The notes under the pieces: generated by a model
The model's input: only the letters and a program-made list of their open reading frames with translations
Told to the model about the DNA's origin: nothing
Database searches by the model: none
Shown: piece by piece, positions 36,519 through 43,591 of the stretch
Layout of the letters: every line of letters begins with the position of its first letter
Position numbering within the stretch: the first letter of the stretch is position 1
Program-made: the position numbers and the translations under genes
Source of the DNA: Pseudomonas gessardii
GTDB taxonomy: Bacteria > Pseudomonadota > Gammaproteobacteria > Pseudomonadales > Pseudomonadaceae
Direction of reading: 5' to 3'
Assembly (NCBI RefSeq): GCF_001983165.1
Contig: NZ_MNPU01000007.1
Span: forward strand, 1-64,000
DNA: 64,000 nt

Positions 36519-37028
36519 ATGGACACCGCGACTGACGGCCAGCAACAGCTTCATCTCCTGTACCGCGACCATCATGGCTGGCTGCAAGGCTGGCTGCGCA
36601 AGCGCCTGGGCGACCGCGAGCACGCCGCCGACGTGGCGCAGGACACCTTCCTGCGCCTGCTGGTGTCGGGGCGTTTTCCCGGGGCCCAGGAAAGCCGCAG
36701 CTACCTGACGCAGATCGCCCGCAACCTGGTGATCGACCAATGGCGCCGCCTGCGCATCGAGCGCGCCTACCTGGAGAGCATCGCCCATCTGCCGGAACCG
36801 GAGTCGCCGTGCCTGGAAACCCGCGCGCTGATTCTCGAAACCCTGATGCAGATCGACGCCATGCTCGACCGTATGCCCGAGAAGGTGCGGCGGGCGTTCC
36901 TGTTGTCGCAGTTCGAGGGCCTGACCTATGCGCAGATCGCCGAGCGCCTGGGGGTGACGATCAGTTCGGTACAGAAGTACATGACCCGCGCGATCATCGC
37001 CTGCTACCAGGTGGCCTACGAAGAATGA
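36519..37028 (+). CDS. FecI-like ECF sigma factor
   Basis: A 169-residue extracytoplasmic-function sigma factor of the iron-starvation (FecI/FpvI/FiuI) group. Region 2 is at about residues 10-75 (DVAQDTFLRLL, SYLTQIARNLVIDQWRR) and region 4 at about 115-165 (RMPEKVRRAFLLSQFEGLTYAQIAERLGVTISSVQKYM, here split into two motifs). Start MDTATDG at 36519 follows the Fur box and avoids the implausible upstream extension. It overlaps the anti-sigma gene as ATGA. It should transcribe the downstream TonB receptor when the cognate siderophore binds. Confidence 0.93.
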   Translation: MDTATDGQQQLHLLYRDHHGWLQGWLRKRLGDREHAADVAQDTFLRLLVSGRFPGAQESRSYLTQIARNLVIDQWRRLRIERAYLESIAHLPEPESPCLETRALILETLMQIDAMLDRMPEKVRRAFLLSQFEGLTYAQIAERLGVTISSVQKYMTRAIIACYQVAYEE

Positions 37029-37981
37029 GAACCCGCCATGACGCGCCGATTGCCCAGGCCGTGGTCGAACAGGCCAGCGAGTGGCTGATGCTGCAATGGG
37101 GGGGCGAATTCGACGGGGCCCAGCGCCAGGCTTTCGCCCATTGGCAGGCGGCCGACCCGGAGCATCGTCGCGCCTGGCAGCGTTTGCAGCAGTTGCAGCA
37201 GACCTTGGGCGGCGTACCCGCCGACAGCGCCCGCGCAGTGTTGCGCGACGCGCCGGACCCCCAGCGTCGGGCGGCGTTGAAACTGCTTGGGCTGTTGCTG
37301 GTGGCCGGTGGCAGCGGCTACCTGGTGCAGGGCAGCCAGCCGTGGCAGGCGGCGTTTGCCGAGCAGCGCACCGCCACCGGCGAAATTCGCCACCTGACCT
37401 TGAGCGACGGCACCCAGTTGGACCTCAACAGCGACAGTGCCATCGACCTGCGCTTCAGTACCACGCAGCGGCGTATCCGCCTGATCCGCGGCGAGATCCT
37501 GCTGACCAGCGGCCACGATCCGTCGCGCCCGCTGATCGTCGAAACCGCCGCAGGCGATATCCAGGCCCTGGGCACCCGCTTTGCCGTGCGCGAACTGCAC
37601 GACGGCAGCCGCGTCGATCTGTATGAAGGGCGCGTGCAGGTGCGCCCGGCGCAGGGGGTGCCGGTGCTGATGAAAGCGGGCGAGAGCCTGTGGTTCAGCG
37701 CAACGCAGGCCTCGGCAGTGACCGCGCTGGATGCCAACGCCAGCAGTTGGACCCAGCACCGCCTGATTGCCGAGCGCCAGCCGCTGGGGCGGTTTGTGGC
37801 TGAACTGAGCCGATATCGGCCAGGGTTGTTGCGCTGTGACGAGACCGTGTCCGGGCTGTTGCTGACCGGCGTGTTTCCGCTCAATGACACTGACGCGATC
37901 CTCGCCGCCCTTGAGCGTTCATTGCCGGTGCGGGTGCAGGCGGTGACCCGCTATTGGGTCACCATCAAACCCAGGGTTTGA
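37025..37981 (+). CDS. FecR-like anti-sigma regulator
   Basis: A 318-residue single-pass membrane protein. The N-terminal cytoplasmic sigma-binding domain (DUF4880-like; ASEWLMLQWGGEFDGAQRQAFAHWQAADPEHRRAW in two motifs near 18-52) is followed by a TM helix at about residues 80-97, the periplasmic FecR domain (TGEIRHLTLSDGTQLDLNSDS, HDGSRVDLYEGRV) and a C-terminal STN-like part (LIAERQPLGRFVAELSRY). It transmits the receptor's signal to the sigma factor. ATG 37025 overlaps the sigma stop. The receptor gene follows after 227 bp containing a REP repeat. Confidence 0.92.
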   Translation: MRTRHDAPIAQAVVEQASEWLMLQWGGEFDGAQRQAFAHWQAADPEHRRAWQRLQQLQQTLGGVPADSARAVLRDAPDPQRRAALKLLGLLLVAGGSGYLVQGSQPWQAAFAEQRTATGEIRHLTLSDGTQLDLNSDSAIDLRFSTTQRRIRLIRGEILLTSGHDPSRPLIVETAAGDIQALGTRFAVRELHDGSRVDLYEGRVQVRPAQGVPVLMKAGESLWFSATQASAVTALDANASSWTQHRLIAERQPLGRFVAELSRYRPGLLRCDETVSGLLLTGVFPLNDTDAILAALERSLPVRVQAVTRYWVTIKPRV

Positions 37982-37995
37982 CTCGATCAACTGTA

Positions 37996-38076
37996 GGAGC
38001 TGGCTTGCCTGCGATAGCGGTGTATCAGTGACAGATGGGCCAACTGACCCACCGCTATCGCAGGCAAGCCAGCTCC
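37996..38076. repeat. REP-type inverted repeat with perfect 27-bp arms
   Basis: Arms 37996-38022 and 38050-38076 are perfect reverse complements (core GCTGGCTTGCCTGCGATAGC) with a 27-bp spacer. It separates the FecR gene from the TonB receptor and may limit read-through between them. It is nearly the same element as that at 32189. Confidence 0.85.
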
Positions 38077-38148
38077 CACATTGATGGTGTTTTAGTTTGG
38101 AAAATCTGTGGCCACCGTTTTTTTTGATTTTCTTTTGTCGGTTTTCCA

Positions 38149-38162
38149 ATCCCGTCCGGGAT
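38149..38162. promoter_or_regulatory. Palindrome upstream of the TonB receptor
   Basis: ATCCCGTCCGGGAT is a palindrome with 6-bp arms, 46 bp before the receptor ATG and just after a T-rich stretch (38118-38150). It may be part of the receptor promoter or a leader hairpin; no known regulator is recognised. Confidence 0.35.
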
Positions 38163-38208
38163 ACCTCTTGAAAGCCAATCAAGAAGCGTTCTCACGGGGA
38201 GTCCTGCA

Positions 38209-40662
38209 ATGCCGCACCGCCCAATCCAACCCCTGGCCCGCGCCCTGCGCCGTGGCCTGTTTGCCTGTGTGCTGGCGACTGTGCCGCTCGTCCCGGCCCT
38301 GGTCCAGGCCCAGGAGAGCGCCGGCGCAGCCTTGCGCCAATACAATATCCCTGCCGGCAGCCTGGACCAGGCGTTGAACCGCTTCGCCAGCGCCTCGGGG
38401 ATTTTGCTCTCGGTGGATGCGTCACTGACTGCCGGCAAACGCAGCCCTGGCTTGCAGGGCCGCTATGCCACCGGGCCGGGCTTGGAGCATTTGTTGGCAG
38501 GCAGCGGCCTGGTGGCGATGCAGGCCGGGAACGGCTGGTCGGTGCAGGCTCTTGCAGGGGACGGTTCGGTGCAGTTGGGTGCAACTCAGATCAGCGCCCA
38601 GCAGACCCCGGAAAACGCCTGGGGCCCGGTCGATGGCATCGTCGCCACCCGCAGCGCCACGGGCAGCAAGACCGATGCGGCACTGGTGGAAATCCCCCAG
38701 ACCATCAACGTGATCACCGCCGCCGAAATCAAGGCGCGTGGCGCACAAAGCGTGACCCAGGCGCTGCTCTACACCCCTGGCATGAGTGCCGGGGGCTTCT
38801 CCGACCGGGTAAAGCTGTTCGACGAGCCGACCTCCCGTGGCTTCTCGCCCACCCCCTTGTACCTCGACGGCTTGCACCTGCCTTATGGCGGCGGCAGTAC
38901 CGGCGGCGCGTTGCAGATCGAGCCCTATTCCCTGGAGCGCATCGAAGTGCTCAAGGGCCCGGCATCGGTGCTGTACGGCCACAACCAGCCGGGCGGCATC
39001 GTCAATATGGTCAGCAAGCGCCCCAGCGAGACCCCGGTGCGCCAGGTGGTGCTCGAAGCCGGCACCTACGAGCACAAAAGCGCGGCCATCGACCTCAGCG
39101 GCCCGCTGGACGATCAAGGCCAATTCTTTTATCGCCTCACCGGGCGCCTCAAGGACGAGCAGGGCGAGATCGACTACTTCGAGAACCGCCGCCAATTCAT
39201 TGCGCCAAGCCTGACCTGGCGGCCCAACGACGACACCAGCCTGACCCTGTTTGCCCAGTACCAGAAAGACAAGGGCGTGCCCGAAGCCCAGGGCCTACCA
39301 GCGTCCGGCACGGTCTGGCGCAACCCCAACGGCAAGATCGACCGTGATGTGTTTATCGGCGAGCCAGGCGTCAACCAGTACAACCGCGAACAATTTGCCT
39401 TCGGCTACGAGTTGTCCCATCGCCTGAACGACACCTGGACCCTCAAGCAAAACGCGCGCTATGCCGAAGTGGACGACCGCTATGTGGCGCCGTTGCACGG
39501 CTACCGTTTTGTCGCCAACCCGACCACTGGCGCCATGGATCAACGCTACCTGCAACGCTTCGGCGTGGACTGGAGGCAGAACAACAAAGTGATTGGCGTG
39601 GATAACATCGCCCAGGCCGAATTCACCACCGGCGAGTTCTCCCACACCCTGATCGTGGGCCTGGATTACTACCACTCCAACTCCAGGTTCCTCGGCCTCT
39701 ATGACCGCAACCCGCCGATCATTGATCTGTTCAACCCGGTGTATGGCCAGCCGCTGAACTTCGGCCAGCCCTATCGCTGGGACAACACCATCACCCAAAC
39801 CGGCCTGTACGTGCAGGACCAGATCAAGTGGGACCAATGGGCGCTGGTGCTCGGCGGGCGCTATGACTGGGCCAATGTGGTCAACAAGGCGCCGCTGAGC
39901 GACGACCGCACCAGCAGCAAGGACCAGGCCTTCACCGGCCGTGCGGGCCTGGTGTACCTGTTCGATAACGGCCTGGCGCCGTTTATCAGCTACTCGGAAT
40001 CCTTCCTGCCGCTGTCCGGCACCGATGCCAACCAAAAGCCCTTCGACCCGTCCACCGGCAACCAGTACGAAGTCGGCGTGAAGTACCAGCCGCCGGGCCA
40101 GGAAAGTTTTGTGCAGGTCTCGGTCTATCAACTGGACCAGGAAAATATCCTGACGGCCATTCCGCTCACCAACTTCAGCAGTCAGAGCGGCGCCATGCGT
40201 TCGCGCGGCGTCGAGTTTGAAGCCAAGGCAGTGTTGAACGATGCCTGGGATGTGGTCGCTTCGGCGGCGCGCAACGACATCAAGTACACCAAGGACAACG
40301 AAGGTCGCGAAGGCCGCCACCCGGCCGGTATCTCACCCCTGACGGCAGCGCTGTGGGTCAACTACAGCGTGATCGGCGACACCCCGTTGGCCGGCCTCGG
40401 CGCCGGCCTGGGTGCCCGCTACTCGCGCAGCAGTATGGGTGACTACGTTGCCGGCGCGTTCACGGTGCCGTCCTACACCGTCTACGATGCCAGCCTGAGC
40501 TACGACCTGGGCGCCTCGCCTCTGAAACTCAAAGGCGTGAAGCTGGCGATGAACGTGCAGAACCTTGCCAATAAAACCTACGTGTCGCAGTGCACCAGCG
40601 ACCTGGATTGCTACTACGGCGAAGGGCGTACGGTGGTGTCGAGCCTGACTTACGACTGGTAA
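38209..40662 (+). CDS. TonB-dependent siderophore receptor with signalling domain, FiuA/FoxA-like
   Basis: An 817-residue outer-membrane receptor: signal peptide (1-35, ending VQA), STN signalling domain (about 45-100), a linker with the TonB-box region, plug domain (about 150-265; VLKGPASVLYGHNQPGGIVNMV) and a 22-strand barrel ending in the aromatic YDW. Near the C-terminus the Cys pair in QCTSDLDCYYGEGR is typical of the FhuA/FiuA/FoxA hydroxamate-siderophore group, so a ferrichrome- or ferrioxamine-type ligand is likely. The preceding sigma/anti-sigma pair and the STN domain make a complete cell-surface signalling system. GGGGAG lies upstream of ATG 38209. The exact siderophore cannot be told from sequence. 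Confidence 0.93.
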   Translation: MPHRPIQPLARALRRGLFACVLATVPLVPALVQAQESAGAALRQYNIPAGSLDQALNRFASASGILLSVDASLTAGKRSPGLQGRYATGPGLEHLLAGSGLVAMQAGNGWSVQALAGDGSVQLGATQISAQQTPENAWGPVDGIVATRSATGSKTDAALVEIPQTINVITAAEIKARGAQSVTQALLYTPGMSAGGFSDRVKLFDEPTSRGFSPTPLYLDGLHLPYGGGSTGGALQIEPYSLERIEVLKGPASVLYGHNQPGGIVNMVSKRPSETPVRQVVLEAGTYEHKSAAIDLSGPLDDQGQFFYRLTGRLKDEQGEIDYFENRRQFIAPSLTWRPNDDTSLTLFAQYQKDKGVPEAQGLPASGTVWRNPNGKIDRDVFIGEPGVNQYNREQFAFGYELSHRLNDTWTLKQNARYAEVDDRYVAPLHGYRFVANPTTGAMDQRYLQRFGVDWRQNNKVIGVDNIAQAEFTTGEFSHTLIVGLDYYHSNSRFLGLYDRNPPIIDLFNPVYGQPLNFGQPYRWDNTITQTGLYVQDQIKWDQWALVLGGRYDWANVVNKAPLSDDRTSSKDQAFTGRAGLVYLFDNGLAPFISYSESFLPLSGTDANQKPFDPSTGNQYEVGVKYQPPGQESFVQVSVYQLDQENILTAIPLTNFSSQSGAMRSRGVEFEAKAVLNDAWDVVASAARNDIKYTKDNEGREGRHPAGISPLTAALWVNYSVIGDTPLAGLGAGLGARYSRSSMGDYVAGAFTVPSYTVYDASLSYDLGASPLKLKGVKLAMNVQNLANKTYVSQCTSDLDCYYGEGRTVVSSLTYDW

Positions 40663-40675
40663 GGCACTGTCATGG

Positions 40676-40715
40676 TAGGGGCCGGCAAGCTGGCGATAGC
40701 GACGTGTCGCCCCTA
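40676..40715. repeat. Inverted repeat between the receptor and PP2C genes
   Basis: TAGGGGC (40676-40682) faces GCCCCTA (40709-40715), enclosing GGCAAGCTGGCGATAGCGAC, a degenerate relative of the REP core. It lies at the convergent 3' ends of the two genes, overlaps the PP2C stop codon and may act as a weak bidirectional terminator. Confidence 0.45.
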
Positions 40716-41384
40716 AGGCATTAGCAACATAAAGGTGCAATCGTCCTCACCTGGGCAGCCTTCAAGACTGGACTCTTCTATCGCCTTGAACTGGTCTTCG
40801 ATGGAGAGTTCGGCCCAAAAACCGTCGGTGGCCAAAATCCATCTTGTGTCAGGTACAACGTCCAAGGATTGAACCTGTGGCTCATGTGGTCTGCGATGGC
40901 TCATGCAATTGAGCAGCGTTTTGCGGGCCGGGTTGTTGGCGATGGCGGTGTGGCTCAAGTTGCCCTTCCAATTGGGGCCGCAGTGGGGAGCGGTCAGCCA
41001 TTTCAGGTTTTTTTCTTTATCGAGCAATCCCAGGCAGCAGTCCCCTGCATGTATTGAAAGAGCAGTATCGCCAAGCACCAGTAACGCGAGGTAACTGGCT
41101 GATGCAAAGGGGTAGTCAGGGCAGAATGTTGAACGTATTGCGCTGAGCGAGGACAGCGTCAATTCAAGAGCTGTGTCGAGGCAAGAAATGCTTGCTGGCC
41201 TTGCGTTGGAAAAAGACTTCAGCAGGCCGCCAGTCAGAGCGGTTGCCAGCTTTTCACTGCCGGGCCTGGAGGTGCCGTCTGCTATCACGTAGAGGTATAT
41301 GCCGCTGTTGTCCGCAGAGCCTGTGACATCGCGGTTTTCTGTTCTTCCGGTTCCTTGTCGGGTGACGCTCGAATGTAGGATCAA
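40713..41384 (-). CDS. PP2C-like serine/threonine protein phosphatase
   Basis: A 223-residue single-domain PP2C-type phosphatase, short for the family. Metal-site aspartates are visible: D19 in TENRD, D36 in VIADG, D187 in LATDGFW and D214/D215 in GEDDCTF. HAGDCC takes the place of the common GDSR. The GG usually following DG is replaced by TSRPG. It is therefore probably active but divergent. There is no membrane segment or regulatory domain. It is the last gene of a three-gene operon; its ATG overlaps the nucleotidyltransferase stop as ATGA. No kinase gene is seen in the window, so its target is likely encoded in the operon or elsewhere. The stretch looks less GC-rich than its neighbours by eye, suggesting acquisition. 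Confidence 0.83.
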   Translation of the reverse strand: MILHSSVTRQGTGRTENRDVTGSADNSGIYLYVIADGTSRPGSEKLATALTGGLLKSFSNARPASISCLDTALELTLSSLSAIRSTFCPDYPFASASYLALLVLGDTALSIHAGDCCLGLLDKEKNLKWLTAPHCGPNWKGNLSHTAIANNPARKTLLNCMSHRRPHEPQVQSLDVVPDTRWILATDGFWAELSIEDQFKAIEESSLEGCPGEDDCTFMLLMP

Positions 41385-42085
41385 GCGTGTATCCCATGGG
41401 CAATCAGCGTATTGATGCGCTCGTGAATCAGCGACTCGCGCTCGGCGTTTTGGGCAGTGCTCTGGATGACATCATGGAAGGCTGTGAGGCTCTGCAATGC
41501 GCCAAGTTGTTCGCTGACGAAATGTCGTAATGCAGCAGGCGCCTGTTTTGTTTCCTCAAGCAGTTCTTCCCGGCCATCCAGTAGGGCAACGATGTCTTCA
41601 ATATCGTTGGACATCAGCACATCGCCATGACCCCGGCCCTGATAAGCCTGCAGCTTCGCCGCAAGAAACCAGGGTGCCGCAAACACCTTGATCCAAGTGC
41701 CATTTGGCAGTTGGTGATTGATGGCATTCGCCAGGCCTCCCACGAACCAGGCATTGGAAAAGCCCAGTACCTTTTCGTCAGTCGGCATGAAGTCGACCTT
41801 CAGGGCGCCTAACCGCAGGCGACAGGTGACAGTGTCCTGGCCGGTGTTCTTGAAGCCTTTGGATTTGAGTTGTTCTTCCAGTCGATACCACTGGGCAGTA
41901 CTGCTCAGATGAATGACCAGATCCACATCGTCGGTGCCGCGAATCGATTCTTGGGTGTATTGATCGGTGATCAGCAGGACGGTTGTGCATCCCCCGACAA
42001 AGGCCACCTGGTCCCTCAGTTCTTCGCCCAGGGCTTGGGCGACCTCTTCGAGCATCAGCAGCATCATTGCTTTGGTTGAGTTCAA
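41381..42085 (-). CDS. AbiEii-like nucleotidyltransferase (DUF6036-type)
   Basis: A 234-residue protein with a minimal nucleotidyltransferase core: G31-G32 in FVGGCTT, the DxD pair D53/D55 in TDDVDL, third acidic residue D98 in KVDFMP, a conserved Lys144 in LAAKLQAY, and NDIEDIVALL near 160-168. This is the layout of AbiEii/MenT-type toxins, which transfer nucleotides onto targets such as tRNA. Start TTG 42085 is chosen: GGGAG is eight bases upstream and it overlaps the regulator stop as TTGA; GTG 42094 and ATG 42067 are alternatives. It is the middle gene of an operon with a winged-helix protein and a PP2C phosphatase. Toxin activity is inferred from the family. Confidence 0.85.
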   Translation of the reverse strand: MNSTKAMMLLMLEEVAQALGEELRDQVAFVGGCTTVLLITDQYTQESIRGTDDVDLVIHLSSTAQWYRLEEQLKSKGFKNTGQDTVTCRLRLGALKVDFMPTDEKVLGFSNAWFVGGLANAINHQLPNGTWIKVFAAPWFLAAKLQAYQGRGHGDVLMSNDIEDIVALLDGREELLEETKQAPAALRHFVSEQLGALQSLTAFHDVIQSTAQNAERESLIHERINTLIAHGIHA

Positions 42086-42807
42086 AGGATCCACTCCCGC
42101 AGCATGGCGTCTGCGACCTTGGTTTCTCGCGGGCCTCCAATACGAATGGCGTCTACGAGAGCCAGAAAATGATAAAGCAGTTCGTCTTTTTTCACGGCTC
42201 CAGGAACGGTTTTGTACAAGGGGGCGATTGCCTGACCCTTGTTCTTTCCATAAGCGTCTGGCCACACAGGAATGAGGTCGCCGCCAGTCAGGACTTTGCC
42301 GGCCATAATCGGCGCGGCAAATGCTGTGGGGATACCTCGCACGATCGCGCCTGGTTTGGCAGGGAACACATAGCGCACCCCATATTTCACGAAATCCAGA
42401 AGCGCTTGGGCCCTGACAATCGGTAGACCGCTCAGGCGGTCGGTATGAATAAGGCCGATGTCACGGCAGCGATTCAGCGAATTGGATACCTCACTTTTAC
42501 TTAATGCCAGTGAAGCCGCGAGTGCTCGGACGGAGTAACTCTCCATATTCGGTGGGGTCGCGTCCTCCTCAATATCTTCCCATCCCTCCCAGCGCTGGCC
42601 CTGTGAGAGGTCGACTTTCTCGATATTTCCCGTCATGCGCAGGTCAAGGAAGCGATCCAGATAATCCTGGGAATCAATCGGCACCCGATCCATGGCCTCG
42701 TCATGGTCAAGGGAGACAGTGAAATTGCGTTTTTTGACCCGCTCCCCTCTGGTTTGGAGGTTCAGGCTGATCAACTTGAAGAGGATTACGATATCTTGAC
42801 TTTTCAT
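42082..42807 (-). CDS. Winged-helix regulator/antitoxin-like protein
   Basis: A 241-residue protein whose helix-turn-helix (YSVRALAASLALSKSEVSNS, about 91-110) resembles MarR-type winged helices. A first helix (QDIVILFKLISL, 4-15) is separated from it by about 75 residues of acidic insert. The C-terminal half (about 125-241) has no clear family (RYVFPAKPGAIVRGIPTAFA). It is the first gene of the operon, with an operator-like palindrome 19 bp upstream of ATG 42807. By position it corresponds to the AbiEi-type antitoxin that represses its own operon. Sequence similarity to AbiEi cannot be shown by eye. The Shine-Dalgarno site is weak (AGG). Confidence 0.8.
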   Translation of the reverse strand: MKSQDIVILFKLISLNLQTRGERVKKRNFTVSLDHDEAMDRVPIDSQDYLDRFLDLRMTGNIEKVDLSQGQRWEGWEDIEEDATPPNMESYSVRALAASLALSKSEVSNSLNRCRDIGLIHTDRLSGLPIVRAQALLDFVKYGVRYVFPAKPGAIVRGIPTAFAAPIMAGKVLTGGDLIPVWPDAYGKNKGQAIAPLYKTVPGAVKKDELLYHFLALVDAIRIGGPRETKVADAMLREWIL

Positions 42808-42825
42808 TTGCAACCGGCCTGATCC

Positions 42826-42849
42826 GTCCACTGTCCATGGACTGTGGAC
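42826..42849. promoter_or_regulatory. 24-bp operator-like palindrome of the NTase/PP2C operon
   Basis: GTCCACTGTCCATGGACTGTGGAC reads the same on both strands except for one symmetric mismatch pair (22 of 24 positions). It lies 19-42 bp upstream of the winged-helix gene and just downstream of the predicted promoter, the classic place for an autorepressor. Confidence 0.75.
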
Positions 42850-42881
42850 AATGTATTGCACGGACGTTGCAATGGTGTCAA
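42850..42881 (-). promoter_or_regulatory. Predicted promoter of the winged-helix/NTase/PP2C operon
   Basis: A perfect -35 TTGACA reads on the minus strand at 42881-42876. The best -10 (AATACA or TACATT, around 42850-42858) is weak, at 18-20 bp spacing, and abuts the palindrome. The -35 overlaps the last codons of the gene at 42878. Confidence 0.45.
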
Positions 42882-43591
42882 GGTCTTGGCGGATTCTGCA
42901 AAAACACCACATACCCCCCAAACCACTCACTCCCCTGCAAATACTCGGGCTCCTGCCATTCCCCGCCCTGGATCAAACCGATCTTGAACGGCATTCCCAG
43001 CCGGTTCATCCGGGGCAGGTACGCCGCGTAATCGGGGATGCTGTGGCGGCCCTGATAGGTCTGCACCACCACTTCATCCACCACGCCCTTGAGCTGGGCG
43101 ATGGCGGCCGGGTCGGCGTTGCTGCTCCAGTCCATCAGGCCGGTGATGCTCAGGCGCAAATCCTTTGGCAGGCGCTGGCGCAGGTCTTTGAGGAAGGCGG
43201 CGTATTCGTGCAGGTATTGGGTGCGGGCGTCGAAATCGATCTGGATGCCCACCACCGGGTTGCCCGCTGCGCGCCAGCGTTGCACCTGCCCGAGCAGTTT
43301 CGTGTAGACCGGCTCTGGCCAGCGCAAGGTGTGGGCGCGATAGACGACCCACACCTCGCCCTGGCGGATGCGCGGCACGCTCATGCCCTGGGCGATGAAC
43401 TGCACGCCGCGTTCGGGCTGGCGGCGGGTGGAGTTGATCTGGCCCTGGAGGATATACAGGGTCTTGGCCTGCTTGAGCACCGGCTGTGGCGCGACGCCGC
43501 TCCACAGCCAGAAAGCGTCATAGTCGTGGGCGTCGACGGTGGCGAAGGCCGGGCTCGCCAACAGCAGCAAGCCTAGCCACAGGTGTTTCAC
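42878..43591 (-). CDS. DUF3142-like secreted protein
   Basis: A 237-residue protein with a signal peptide (MKHLWLGLLLLASPAFA) and a TIM-barrel-like sequence (VGIQIDFDARTQYLHEYAAFL, LRLSITGLMDW, VDEVVVQTYQGR) matching the DUF3142 family as I recognise it. A possible catalytic Asp lies in IDFD, as in glycoside-hydrolase-like folds, but no substrate is known. GTG 43591 is chosen as start because it overlaps the preceding stop as GTGA. It is co-transcribed with the large periplasmic protein upstream. Its 3' end abuts the promoter of the winged-helix operon. Confidence 0.75.
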   Translation of the reverse strand: MKHLWLGLLLLASPAFATVDAHDYDAFWLWSGVAPQPVLKQAKTLYILQGQINSTRRQPERGVQFIAQGMSVPRIRQGEVWVVYRAHTLRWPEPVYTKLLGQVQRWRAAGNPVVGIQIDFDARTQYLHEYAAFLKDLRQRLPKDLRLSITGLMDWSSNADPAAIAQLKGVVDEVVVQTYQGRHSIPDYAAYLPRMNRLGMPFKIGLIQGGEWQEPEYLQGSEWFGGYVVFLQNPPRP

